NCBI GenBank assembly: GCA_014218235.1
Contig: CM024760.1
Coordinates: forward strand, 142,367,245 to 142,431,244
Origin: Colocasia esculenta
Lineage: Eukaryota > Streptophyta > Magnoliopsida > Alismatales > Araceae
Direction of reading: 5' to 3'
Length of the DNA stretch: 64,000 nt
The notes under the pieces are model-generated. The model was not told the DNA's origin. It saw only the letters and a program-made list of their open reading frames with translations, and did no database searches. The translations under genes and the position numbers were made by a program. Every line of letters starts with the position of its first letter. Positions within the stretch are counted from its first letter, which is position 1. Of the stretch, positions 22,940 to 35,005 are shown in pieces.

Positions 22940-25355
22940 ACATAGAGAACATAGTATAGTGATTGATTGTCATAGAATAAATCTTGATAGTCTAAATGGC
23001 ACTGGATGTAATGCCGACATCTTGATCAATGAACTCCTGCGGGCAAATAGCACTTTTTGGGTGTACCTCCCAAGACTAGATTGGGCCCTATTGTCTGGCA
23101 TTAGTTATGTTTATTATCTTAGACAATCAATTGGATGGCCAAATAGAGTACCAAGAATATAAGAGAGTAATTGACGAATAGATGAGAGTATAGAGAGAAC
23201 GTGAATAGATGAGAGTGTAGAGATAGTAGATGAGAACATGGTCATATTTGTAAAACAACGATAAACATGCGATAATAACAGTTGCACAACACATGGTCGT
23301 GTGTCGGCAATCCGATAGAAGTCACAACTGCCCATAAGCCGTGCTACGAACACAGGCCAGAGGTCCGGCGTGATCTCGAGGAAAGAGAGAACAAACTAAG
23401 GCCGTTGGATCATGCTGATCCCTAAGGGTGTAATAGGTATTAATGGTACAACCCGCTCATCGGCAATGGACGTCCGCCAAAGCCAAAGAGACTTATGGAG
23501 GCCTTGACAAGGAGTTCCTGCTCCTGTCAGGAGTATTCCCAATGGCGAGGTCGTCCAAGCCAAGATAAACTTGTGTAAAGAAACGGTTGTTCATCATGTC
23601 TTAGGTGCTCGAAGGCAGAGGGACGCGATAGCAGTATACAAACATGCGAATAAAATGAAGACAAGTTCATTTAAATAATAGGGAAATTATATGAATAATT
23701 GCACTTAATTACCATATTTAGTATTAAGTAAATTTGGTAAGGTTTCATGGCAAACATTTATGTATAGTGTGTGCATGTGTAAGATAATCATGATAGCAAG
23801 AAGTTGTAGTGCACATGGCTTTTATTTAATGGGGAATCATGATAATATTACCCATTTTTATTTAACATTTTTTACTATTCATAACAGTACAATTTAAGGG
23901 GTAAACAATGATTACAATACAAAATTAACACAGATTACATGAAAATTTAAGGTTCTATCTGACACAGTATGAACGCGACGGGGGTGGCTGTCGCAATTCA
24001 AATTGCGACGGGTAGGTCGGTCGCGTTCACATGAACTCGGTCAGCAAATCGATTCTTGCGGTAATCGCGACAAGGTGACTGGTCGCGATTAGGGCAATCG
24101 ATCCATGAACGCGACGTCAGGGTTTGACGTGTTCTGGGCAATCGGTATAGGGAGGAAGATCGCGACGTGTCGGGCTATCGTGTTCAAGTCGCGACGGGAC
24201 CCTCTGTCACGACCTTTTGAGAATCGCAATGGGTCAGGCCGTCGCATTTCCAGAGGGTTCGGCCGAGCCCCAAAGGTGAACCAGTTCACCTTGGACTTCG
24301 GTTCAGTCTTCCATGGCATTACACAGGGCCATTCAAAATTCAATATAAAATCATATACATATCCAAAAACTCTGAAACCCATTTTAAACAAAAATAGACA
24401 AGCAGATGCATCAACAATAGCGAGTAATTTGAAAATAGACATGGTATGGACATGCTATTAATAGGTTACATATCAGTGACCTAAAATCATACACATAGAT
24501 GGAATTTGATTTAATTCGATGATGTTACATGATATAAATTGGGGAAAATAGGATCATTCGGACCCTAACATCATAGAGCATGTATGGTAAAAATTGCAAC
24601 GCACAAGATCAAGTGTATGCATGGATTGAAGGTAAACATGTTGGTTCGAGTGCTTGTTCATGACAGGAATTGGAGCATGAAATACTCCTAAATGGCATAG
24701 TCAAAATTGGGGAAACATAGGGCTTTGAAAGAGTGGATCATGATCTACCTAGGGTCGAAGTTAATTAGGTTTTACTTGAGAGATTGCCTACCTTTCACGC
24801 TATGAAAATTCTAGGGCTGAAAAGTTGAAGAAACGAAATCCCCTTGTTCCTAGCCTTTCCTCCTTGCTCTCCTCGTTCAATAGCTCCTTCTCTTCGTGCT
24901 CCAAGCTTCAGAGAATGCCTAGGGTCGGCTAGAGATGAAATTGGAGAGTTTTATATGTCCAATGTCTCCTTATCACCTTAAAACTCTTCTTTTTCTCAAA
25001 CTTCAAATTTCTCACATTTATCTCCCATTTTCCTGGCCTTTATCCATCCAATTTACATAGGGTGGGCTCTAGATCTGTGGCCAAGGGGTTTGGGTAGGTC
25101 TAGGACTCTTTTTAAGGATAACTATGAGTTAAATAGTGATTATCTAACCCCTTTTATATTTATTAATAATTTAGCCATGAAATTAAGCTCAATTATCTCT
25201 AATCCAACTTGGGATTTTCACTTTTGGGCCCATTAATTCATGTATGGACCATATTAGTTAACCCATAGCTTAATTTTACTTAATGGATTTTAATTTATTC
25301 ACATTTTATTCTAATTTAATTTATATATCACTATTTAAATTTCAGAGTTGCTACA
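22770..25355 (-). repeat. 3' LTR of gypsy copy A, truncated
   Basis: Aligns with 45099-47665 of the shared LTR (same order, about 5-6% differences by eye). On the minus strand it starts TGTAGCAACTC right after the polypurine tract. It lacks the last about 460 bp (the equivalent of 44642-45098), which were lost at the G2 junction. It contains a cluster of CGCGAC/GTCGCG words at 23968-24260. Confidence 0.9.
24949..24955 (-). promoter_or_regulatory. Putative TATA box of LTR A
   Basis: TATAAAA on the minus strand, about 400 bp inside the LTR. In the sister LTR the same site reads TACAAAA (near 47267). Confidence 0.5.
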
Positions 25356-25368
25356 TCCTCCCCCTCTT
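25356..25368 (-). promoter_or_regulatory. Polypurine tract of copy A
   Basis: AAGAGGGGGAGGA on the minus strand, abutting the LTR start TGTAGC. Confidence 0.85.
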
Positions 25369-25398
25369 AAAAATAATTTGGTCCCCAAATTCATATGA

Positions 25399-26798
25399 TC
25401 ATAAGAGGAAGAATGACTTACTGAATAATTCTGGATAATTCTGTCTCATTGTCGCTTCGGATTCCCACATGGCTTCTTTGACTCCATGATTTCTCCAGAG
25501 TACCTTCACCACGGATATAGGCCGATTCCAACGTTCTTGTATCTTCTAGTCCAGAACTCTAATAGGCTTCTCTTCGTAGGTCATATCTTTGTGCAGGACG
25601 ATATCATCATAGCTTATTACATGTGATGGGTCGTACACATACTTTCTCAGCATAGATACATGGAAGACATTATGTACGGTTGAGAATTGTTGAGGTAGTG
25701 CTAGACGATAAGCCACTTCGCCAACTCTTTCTAGTACTTCAAATGGACCTATGAATCATGGCCTTAACTTTCCTTTCATCCCAAATCTTTGAAATCCTCT
25801 AGCCGGGGATACCTTTAGTAGTACATGATCTCCTATTTGAAATTCTAGATCCCTTCTTCTTTTATCTGCATAGCTCTTTTACCTGGTCTGAGCTATTTTA
25901 ATTCTGTCTTTGATGATCTGTATATCTCTGCTTGTGTTTTGCACCATGTCTGGTCCCAACCATTGTTGTTCACCAACTTCATTCCAGCACATGGGTGATC
26001 TGCAACTTCTTCCATACAGAGCTTCAAATGGAGCCATCTTAATACTTACTTGGTAGCTATTGTTGTATGCGAATTCTATTAGGGATAGTTGTTCATTCCA
26101 GTATCCCTCAAAGTCTATAGTGCATGCACGTAGCATATCTTCCACGATCTTGTTTGTTCTTTCTGTCTGCCCATCGGTCTGTGGGTAGAATGTTGTGCTA
26201 AAATTGAGTTTGGTGCCTAGTGCAGTCTGAAGTCCCTTCCAGAATCGAGAGGTGAATCTAGGCTCACGATCTGAGACTATGGATACAGGGACTCCATGCA
26301 ATCTCACAATCGCCTTTACATATAATGCAGCTAATACATCCACACTCTAGGTACTTTTGATTCTTAGGAATGTGTGGACTTAGTCAATCGGTCTACTATG
26401 ACCCAAATAGCATCGAGGCCACCACGAGTTCGGGGTAAACCCATGATGAAATCCATGTCGATGCTCTCCTATTTCCACTCTGGTATGTCCAGGGGTCTGA
26501 GTACACCCGTAGGACGTCGATGTTCTGCTTTAACCTGTTGACAAGTGAGGCAGTGCGCGGCATGCTCAGCCACATCACGCTTCATGTTTGGCCACCAAAA
26601 TGACCTTTTCATGTCCTGGTACATCTTGGTTGCTCCTGGGTGAATTGTGTACTTTGTCTTGTGAGCTTCATCCATCAGCTTCCTTTTTAATTCTTCATTA
26701 TCAGGCATACATGTCCTTCCTTGAAATAACAACCTTCCATCCTCCGTGATGGAGAAATATAGTCGGTCTTCTAGAGTTTCCTTGACTTGGACCAAAAA
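25399..26798 (-). pseudogene. Copy A: integrase and chromodomain-like tail
   Basis: Minus-strand frame ends TGA 25399-25401 after a tail reading NYPELFSKSFFLL. The integrase zinc domain is IHPGATKMYQDMKRSFWWP with CLTCQQVKAEH. The catalytic core has MDFIMGLPRT, IVSDREPRFTSRFW and TDGQTERTNKIVEDML, so the D,D,E residues are still readable. The tail (EEKPIRVLD, VVKVLWRNHGVKEA) is chromodomain-like. Breaks: TAG after PEWK near 26468; loss of frame near 26345-26400; TAA near 25877; TAG in the tail. The reading frame is interrupted at 26798 by G5 and resumes at 38243. It is nearly the same sequence as copy B at 47709-49098. Confidence 0.92.
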
Positions 26799-29700
26799 TG
26801 TGACGGCCCTCATTATACCGGTACGGTTATACCAACCCACGTCAGTATAGCGAGAGTCCTCACAGTGGGACATTTACCCAAACGATACAAACAACTGAGA
26901 TACACGTGAATATACAACAGAGTAGCGGAAGTAAAAGACAACTGTCTTCATTTATTCATCATCCACATTAAACATACATGAAATTCATAATTAACATTAA
27001 GAGCTAAAAGTTCACATAATTTAAATTACTGAAATTTAAATACAAAATGTCCACACTTATACATTCTTTTCATGATAACTTCTAGTACAACGTTCAAATT
27101 ACATACTATAAAATGCACAGTCACAAAGAAACTCCAAAGACTAGCTAATCTCCACGCTCGGAGTCCGTCTCCACTGTCTCCTCCAAAGGTGCCACGTCAC
27201 CAACTACACCTGTACGCCGAAGCAAGGAGTGAGTCCAAAGACTCAGCAAGCAACACTACTCATAACATACGCGTATAAGTCATAGCGGTTTCTACATGCA
27301 CATTCAAAATTTTCAACACATGGCATGCTAGTCATTTGAAAGTTTCAACCTATCATGAAAGTTTTACAATTTTATACATGGATCATGCTTTCAGATTTCT
27401 ACAAATAAAATTTACCTATCCCATGCTTTCTATTCGATCTACTCATGAAATTTTGTCTTTAAAGAACCAAGACATGAGAGCTACCAACATGAACACTGTG
27501 CATATATGAAAGGTAAAGCATAACTAGCATGGTTTTTAAACACCTACATAGACGTTTTCACATGCTTTAAGTTGCTGATTTCACATGGTTTCATGGCTGT
27601 AAACCTATACATGAGAGCTACAATATTGCGTAAAACATATCATGTGAACAACCAATCATGCTATCTTGTACCCATGCTCACCGATTATCCCTAACATGGA
27701 TTCTAGACATCTTTGCACATATAAACATGATGAAAATAACATGAATTTACTGATTTCACATGGTTTCAGATTTGTCTCACATGGATTTCAATATCATACC
27801 CTCTCATTTAGAATTTCACATTTTCTTTACACAAGTTTCCTCTTTCACATGGTTGCACTTTACACATACACATTTCACATTTGTTCACTTACACATTTAC
27901 ACATGAACACATACACATTACACATTACACATTTTAGGTGCCGTGACACATAGTCCAAACCACCAAAGAAGGACATATACACATCACATTACACATAGAC
28001 GCATCTAGGCATTCCAATGGCGACTCTTGGACTGCGCAGACCGGGAGAACAAGTCTCCACCCTAACCAGTGGTACTTGTCCACCTCCAGGATTTCCCCCT
28101 AATGCCCTTAGGGTCACTTACACACTGAACTTTCTCAGGGGACTTTTCCCTGATACAGCTCCACTGCCCTCTACGGAAGCAGTGTCACATTGGCACAGTT
28201 ACACATTTACACATTTTACCGATTTGCACATGGTTTTACACATAGCACTTTTCATCTCATTCACTTTCTCACTCATATGCATTTATCTGTTTTTCCTGAC
28301 ATGGCACTACAGATTTCAGGAGTTTAACACACAGTAAACTTTACCAATCAAGTTGGGTTTAAGCAATATCTAATCACATTACGATGTCATACATAGATTA
28401 TTACATTTCGCATGGAAAATACATAACTCCTTATGTACTGGTCCAAATGACCTGAAATTTTAACCACATGCCATTTTCGGGTTCAAGGTCATACACTCAA
28501 TTTTTCAGATTTTTCTGAGCTAAATAGAATTTACAGAAAATCAAATACCTATTTCGCATGCCATTCACAATTTAAGTTACATGGAGTTTAACACATCGTG
28601 CAATTTTGCCACTTACTATTTGAACAGAAATTACTGTCACATACATGATCTGAGAATACAGAATTATCCTAAATCATACAACTGTAGATTGATCACCACA
28701 AATCATTCTTGCATGCCGTTTTATTTACCGAACCGAGTTTATTGGCAATTTATACAAGCATGGATAATTCATCAAAACTGAGTACATGTACACTGATCCA
28801 CTAATCTTCATGATCTAAAAAACTGAGGCATTCAACTAATCCTAATCATAAAGCATAAATTGGCAAGATTGTCAACAAGTCATGCTTACAAGTTCATGGA
28901 ATACAACTTTCTAACATCCATCACCACACATCACACATATCCACACACCACATTTAACAATATACATAGTGTATAGGGTTACCATATATCCTCATCACGG
29001 AAACCATACCGAAAATAGTGTATAGGAAGGGCAGAACAGGTCACTGTTCTGTCCAGAGGAACTTGGCGGCGGTCTCTGGCCGCTGACTCAGGGTCAGCGG
29101 CATGGTCGATGGACGCCAAGCATGATCTCAGCGTCCATTGACCTTGCCGTCAATGCAGGTCTGTGCAGAAACACAGACCCAAGCTCTCAAGTTGGGTGAA
29201 TGTGAGGGTCTAGGACTCGAGAGAAAAATATACAAAAATTGTAGAATCGACCTAGACACATACGGGGACATTATGGTTAGGTCACTTGCCTTTTAAAAAT
29301 TGCTCCAAAGGGTCTAGGGTGTTGGTGAAGCCCTCCTTGGGCAGTCCCAAGAAGGTGCAGAAATGCCTCCTAGATCTTCTTCCTCCGGGCTCCTGGGTGA
29401 TCTCCACAGCAAGGGGATGTCGGGGAAGCCTCCTCCTTTGCTCCAGCTATCTTCTTGTCGGAGAAGATGGCCGGATCTAGCTCCAGGAAGCCGGATCTTT
29501 GGGTGCAAAGAGTGGGGTTTTCTCAGTTTTTCTTCTAGGGTTTTCTTTCTCTCTTTTCTCCTCTTGCAAAGGTGAAGAGAGGGGTGGGGAAGGCAGCTCC
29601 GGGTTCAGACTTAAGGGGAGGCCTCTCTCCCACTCACAAGGTGACATGACAGCTCTCAGAGCCGTTGGGGACAGCCCCCCAATGGCTGAGCTTTCTTGTT

Positions 29701-30077
29701 TCAGAGGTTTTCTGGCTCTGCTGCGCATGCAGGCCAAAGAAATAGGCGTCCATATCGCTTGACGTCAGGATTAGTGTTGGCGTCCATGTCTGGACGCTGA
29801 CACCACCTCAACGGCTAGGGGTTGACGCCAATATGGCCTTCGGCCAGAATTCTAAAATATGCAGAAAACCTGCATACCATGCATATATACATGCAATATG
29901 TATAAGGTAGTGTATCCATACTATCACCATTCAATACATGCATTATTTACATCTAATATACACGTATGCACACGTAATTATACTAATCAATACGTACATA
30001 AATATGTACATACATACACAAGCACAAATATACACACACAAATACAATTAATGCGACGGAAATTCGAGGGCCTTACA
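26799..30077 (-). repeat. G5 3' LTR (3279 bp)
   Basis: On the minus strand it starts TGTAAGGCCCTCGAATTTCC and ends GGGCCGTCACA. Inverted-word clusters lie at 29744-29840 (GGCGTCCA/TGGACGC) and 29056-29170. A conserved island lies at 27939-28198. No canonical TATA box was found at the expected place. Confidence 0.92.
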
Positions 30078-30093
30078 CCCTCTCCCCCTTAAA
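30078..30093 (-). promoter_or_regulatory. G5 polypurine tract
   Basis: TTTAAGGGGGAGAGGG on the minus strand, directly before the LTR start TGTAAGG. Confidence 0.88.
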
Positions 30094-33000
30094 GAAACTT
30101 CGTCCTCGAAGTTAGAACGACACTACTCAAACAAAAGGGGATATTTCTTCTTCATCGCATCCTCAAGCTCCCACGTAGCCTCCTCACGTGAGAAGTTCCG
30201 CCATAGAACTTTCACCGACGCAATACTCTTGTTCCGGAGATGCTGAACCTTCCGGTCAAGAATGGCTACTGGTTGCTCGACATACGAAAGATCTGGCTGG
30301 ATCTCCACTGGCTCATGACTAATCACATGAGACGGATCTCGGACATACTTCCTGAGCATAGATACGTGGAATACAGGGTGAACGCTAGCCAAAGCTGGGG
30401 GTAAAGCTAGCTCATACGCCACGCTGCCCAAACGTCTGAGAATCTCATATGGGCCAATGAATCTAGGGCTTAGCTTGCTATGCCTGCCAAATCTGACAAC
30501 ACCACGAGTAGGCGATATCTTCAAGAAGACATGATCGCCAACCTCGAACTCCAAATCCTTCCTTCTGTTGTCGGCATAACTCTTCTGCCTATCCTGTGCC
30601 GCAACAAGCCTCTTCCTGATAAGCTGAATCTTATCCGAAGTTTCCTGAACTAACTCCGGTCCGATCAACTGCCTATCACCAGTCTCCTCCCAACATAAAG
30701 GAGATCTGCAGGGCCTACCATACAACGCCTCGAATGGAGCCATACCAATACTAGCATGAAAGCTGTTGTTGTATGCGAACTCCACAAGAGGTAAATGACG
30801 CTCCCAATCATCCTTCCAATCCAGAACACACGCTCTCAACATATCCTCGAGCGTCTGGATAGTCCTCTCGGACTGTCCATCGGTCTGGGGATGAAACGCC
30901 GAACTGAGCTTAAGCTCCGAACCTAACGCATCCTGAAGACCCTTCCACAATCTCGAAGTAAATCTCGGATCTCGATCCGAAATGATCGACTTCGGCACAC
31001 CATGCAATCTAATGATACCACTAACATACAATCTAGCTAAACTCTCTACTGACTGCTTCTTCTTCATAGGCAAGAAATGAGCAGTCTTCGAGAATCTATC
31101 TACAACTACCCAAATCGAGTCATTGCCCCTTCTAGATCGAGGCAAACCCGATACGAAATCCATAGTGACAGCTTCCCACTTCCACACTGGGATATCCATC
31201 CTCTGCATAAGGCCGGATGGTCGCTGCCGCTCGGCTTTCACTTGCTGACATACTAGACATCTAGACACATAATCCGCAACATCCTTCTTCATGCCGGACC
31301 ACCAAAATGATCTCTTCAGGTCTTGATACATCTTAGTGTTACCCGGATGAATAGAGAATCGCGATCTATGAGCCTCCGCTAACACATGCTCACGGACATC
31401 TACCAATCAGGGACACAAACACGGTGCTGAAATCTAATCACACCGTCCTCATCACGAGCAATGCCCGCCTTACCCACTAACTCTAACAATCTAGGGTCGG
31501 CTTTCTGCTGCTCAATCACCTCATCCAAGACTGAGGATCTAAGGGATAGCTGAGCTACAAAAGCCTGACACAGCGATGGCTCTAACTCGGTCATAGAGCA
31601 CGCTGCATCCTCCAACATCTTCCAATCCTGCTGGAGCGAAGACCTCTTTCTACTAAGAGCATCCGCTACGACGTTCGCCTTTCCAGGATGATACTGAAGG
31701 TCGAAGTCATAGTCCTTCAAGAACTCAATCCATCTTCTCTGCCTCAGGTTTAATTCCTTTTGGGAGAAAAGATACTTCAAGCTCTTGTGGTCAGTAAACA
31801 CCTCAAATCTGACACCATAAAGATAGTGCCTCCAGATCTTTAGTGCATGAACCACTGCTGCAAGCTCCAAGTCATGAGTCGGATAGTTCCTCTCATGCTC
31901 CTTCAACTGACGAGAAGCATAAGCCACTACCCTCTCTCGCTGCATGAGTACACAGCCTAACCCAATCTGAGATGCATCCGTATAAATGGCAAAGCCCTCT
32001 AGACCACTAGGCAATACCAATACCGGAGCAGAAGTAAGCTTAGCCTTCAATAGCTGAAAGCTACGCTCACATGCCTCAGACCATACGAACTTCTCACCTT
32101 TCCTGGTCAGCTTTGTCAAAGGGGCGGCGATGGATGAGAAACCCTCAATGAATCGCCGATAATAACCAGCTAACCCAATGAAACTACGAATCTCCGAAGG
32201 AGTCTGGGGAATCTCCCAATCCATAACTGCCTGGACCTTTGCTGGATCAACAGCTACACCAGCGCCGGAGATCACATGCCCGAGAAAGTGAACCTCGCGC
32301 AACCAGAACTCGCACTTGCTGAACTTCGCATACAGCTTGTGCTCACGGAGAACCTCTAAGACTAACCTCAAATGCTGACGATGTGTGGCCTCATCCGGAG
32401 AATAGACCAACACGTCATCAATAAACACAACAACAAAGCTATCTAAATACGGACTAAACACCCGGTTCATGAGATCCATGAATGCTGCAGGGGCGTTGGT
32501 CAATCTGAAAGGAAGGACCAAGAACTCATAATGTCCATAACAGGATCTAAATGCCGTCTTGGACACATCCTCACTCCTAATCCGCAGCTGATGATAACCA
32601 GATCGCAAGTCAATCTTAGAGAAGATTGATGCATCCTGCAACTGGTCAAACAGATCATCAATCCGAGGTAAGGGATACCTGTTCTTCACAGTCACCTGGT
32701 TCAACTTCCTATAATCAATACACAACCTAAGTGACCCGTCTTTCTTCTTGACGAATAATACAGGTGCGCCCCAAGGGGAAACACTAGGGCGAATGAATCC
32801 CTTATCAAGCAATTCTTGCAATTGCTTCCTCAACTCGGCTAACTCTGCAGGGGCCATCCGATATGGGGCCTTCGAGATAGGAGAGGTGCCGGAAGCAACT
32901 CTATAGTGAACTCTATCTCCCTATCCGGTGGCAATCCAGACAAGTCATCGGGAAAGACATCTGGAAAATCCTGCACCACATCGATCTCTGCAAGAGTCAG

Positions 33001-34253
33001 TGACGAACCAGCATCGGGTACTAGCATAACGCTGGCAAGAAATGCGTCACAACCCTTGTTCACCATGCGCATCGCCTTCATGGCAGAGATAACTAACTTT
33101 CCCGCTAAGTTCTTTGGCAAGGGATGAGAGAACTCGTCCTCACCAGGAATGCGGAAAACAATCCTCTTCCGACGACAATCCACTAACGCATAGTGCTCCT
33201 CTAGCCAATCCAGACCAAGAATAGCATCATAGTCCTTCATCTTTAGCAAGAAGAAACACCCATCTAGGATTCTATCCTCAATGCACACAGGTAACGACGG
33301 AATGCACTTCCTAGTCGATACCGTACCCGCAGGGGTGTGCACAGACAAAGGGACCTCTAACTCCTCAGACTCTACGCCTGACTCTAGGGCTAACTGCCTA
33401 GCGAACCGCTCGGAAATGAACGAGTGAGTAGCACCCGTATCAAACAAAACCCGAGCGTGCACACCTAAAAGCAAAACCGTACCTTCGGTGACATGCTCCG
33501 CCTGCTCGGCGTCCTCGCGTGCCAAAGCAAACACTCGAGCTGGGGCTCGAGGCCTTCCTGGTCTTCCTGTAGCTGGCGCGGCTGCCGCTACTGCTGGTGC
33601 TGGCGCTCCACGCTGAGCTCCTTGCTGAAGTCTTGGGCAATCTTTGATCTTGTGGTCGCTGCTCCCACACTTCAAGCATCTACCCGCTACCAACCAACAC
33701 TCGGAACCACCGTGTGTCTTCCCACAATGGGGACACTCTTTCTTCACACCAGGGGAACGTACAGAAGGTACCTGAGAGTTGCTGACTGCCACTGGTTTCT
33801 GCGGTGTCTGGTACACCGTTTTCTTCTTATCCTGCCGCTGGAATGACGCTGCCGCCTCTTCTGCGAAGCCTTCTTTTCCTCCAGATATTGCTCCATTTCT
33901 CCCTCCTGCCTGCAGGCAGCACTGAGGGCCTCGTCCAGCGTGCGGTGGTCAAACGCCACGAGTCTCGTCCGCAGTGATGGCTTGAGTCCCATCACGAACT
34001 TCTTGGTCTTCCTGCGCTCATCCTCTACGATATGCGGTGCATACTTAGAAAGTTCAGAAAACCTTGCCTCGTATTCCAGCACGGTCATGGAGCCTTGCGT
34101 CAGGGAGAGAAATTCCTGCTCCATTTTGTCCTGGATATGCTCTGGGACGAACTTGGCTCGGAAGAGTCTCACGAACGCGTCCCACGTCACGTCTACTGCT
34201 CCGTCCTCAAAGCGTGTACGTAGTAGGGAGGACCACCATACATCCGCTCTCTC

Positions 34254-34332
34254 CTGCAATACACCTTCATAAGTACCAACTAACAATTTCTAACTTAAGC
34301 AGAATACACAAACATACAAATTAAAAGTCTAC
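34254..34332 (-). other. Intron 2 of G5 gag (79 bp)
   Basis: Boundaries CTACAG|GTAGAC and TATTGCAG|GAGAGAGC. Phase 0. Removal joins LATYMLQ to ERADVWWSSLL, the same continuity seen without an intron in A and G2 Gag (LATFQLERDACAW in A). T-rich, as plant introns are. Confidence 0.82.
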
Positions 34333-34527
34333 CTGTAGCATGTAGGTGGCTAGTGTCACCTTATCCTCATCAGGGCACCTGATGGCTCGGAAGATTTTCT
34401 CTGTCTCCCTTAACCAGCTTTCTGCCATTAATGGATCACTCTCCCCCTTAAAAGAGGGTGGGGTCATCCTCTTGAATCGCTCTATGATGGATGGTCCACC
34501 ATGGTCCTGAGCTGGTGCCTGAGCCTG

Positions 34528-34610
34528 CTACATTAAACAATAACAATACACAATAAACACAATATCATGCAATTTAAATAGCAAACTACTTAGTTATTTC
34601 ATTATTCTAC
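34528..34610 (-). other. Intron 1 of G5 gag (83 bp)
   Basis: Boundaries GCCCAG|GTAGAA and AATGTAG|CAGGCTC. Phase 0 (exon 1 is 213 bp, 71 codons). Unspliced RNA meets TAA two codons into the intron, so only a short N-terminal peptide would be made. Confidence 0.82.
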
Positions 34611-34988
34611 CTGGGCCTCCAACTGTGCCTGGAGTGCTGCCTGGGTATGAGCCTGCGTCTGCAAGGCTTGTACCAGACCTTGCATGAATACTCCGTAGTC
34701 CACAGGCGACGGTGGGGGAAGTACAGGGCCTCGCAGTGCCGGGGCCTGTTGCTCCGCCTGCTCATCACGTCGCGGCTCGTCCTCACGGGCCGACGCTCCA
34801 CCACGCCTACCTCTCGAAGCCATGGCTGTAAAAAAGTTTCAGCCACCATTAGAGTGAGGTTACTAAGTTTTCTAACCATTTTCTTATCTATCTTTCACTT
34901 CTTATTAGTGTTTTCTACACATGTGGACATACTTAGCATGCAATAGGGATGATGACTTAGGTATATTCATGTGCAATCTCAACCGGTC

Positions 34989-35000
34989 TCTCTGATACCA
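34989..35000 (-). promoter_or_regulatory. G5 primer binding site
   Basis: TGGTATCAGAGA on the minus strand, a few bases after the 5' LTR end. Initiator tRNA-Met type. The leader from here to ATG 34823 is about 165 bp with nothing else recognised. Confidence 0.85.
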
Positions 35001-35005
35001 ATCTC

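Larger units (their letters stand above)
30123..34823 (-). pseudogene. G5 gag-pol, near-intact, two introns in gag
   Basis: Start ATG 34821-34823 (MASRGRRGGASARED), stop TAG 30123-30125. Exons: 34611-34823, 34333-34527, then from 34253 onward. Gag holds FRAKFVPEHIQDKMEQEFL and two knuckles, CPHCGKTHGGSEC and CLKCGSSDHKIKDC. Protease DTGATHSF is intact. RT has LCIDYRKLN, KIDLRSGYHQLRI and FIDD (32414-32425). RNase H has YTDASQIGLGCVL. Integrase has HPGNTKMYQDLKRSFWWSG, MDFVSGLP, IISDRDPRFTSRLW and TDGQSERTIQTLEDML. The chromodomain-like tail ends KKKYPLLFE. There are no in-frame stops between breaks; the frame is lost at three single-base deletions near 33855, 32891 and 31405. All catalytic residues I can locate are present. 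This is the best reference polyprotein in the window. Confidence 0.93.

Noticed and set aside
24105..24461. 118-residue ORF in LTR A over the CGCGAC cluster
   Set aside because: The sister LTR at 44642-47665 does not keep the frame, and a minus-strand ORF covers the same bases; chance in GC-richer DNA.
29286..29762. Several short ORFs on both strands in the G5 LTR (also at 37442-37918)
   Set aside because: Present twice only because the LTR is; overlapping in several frames, no family match, in LTR DNA.
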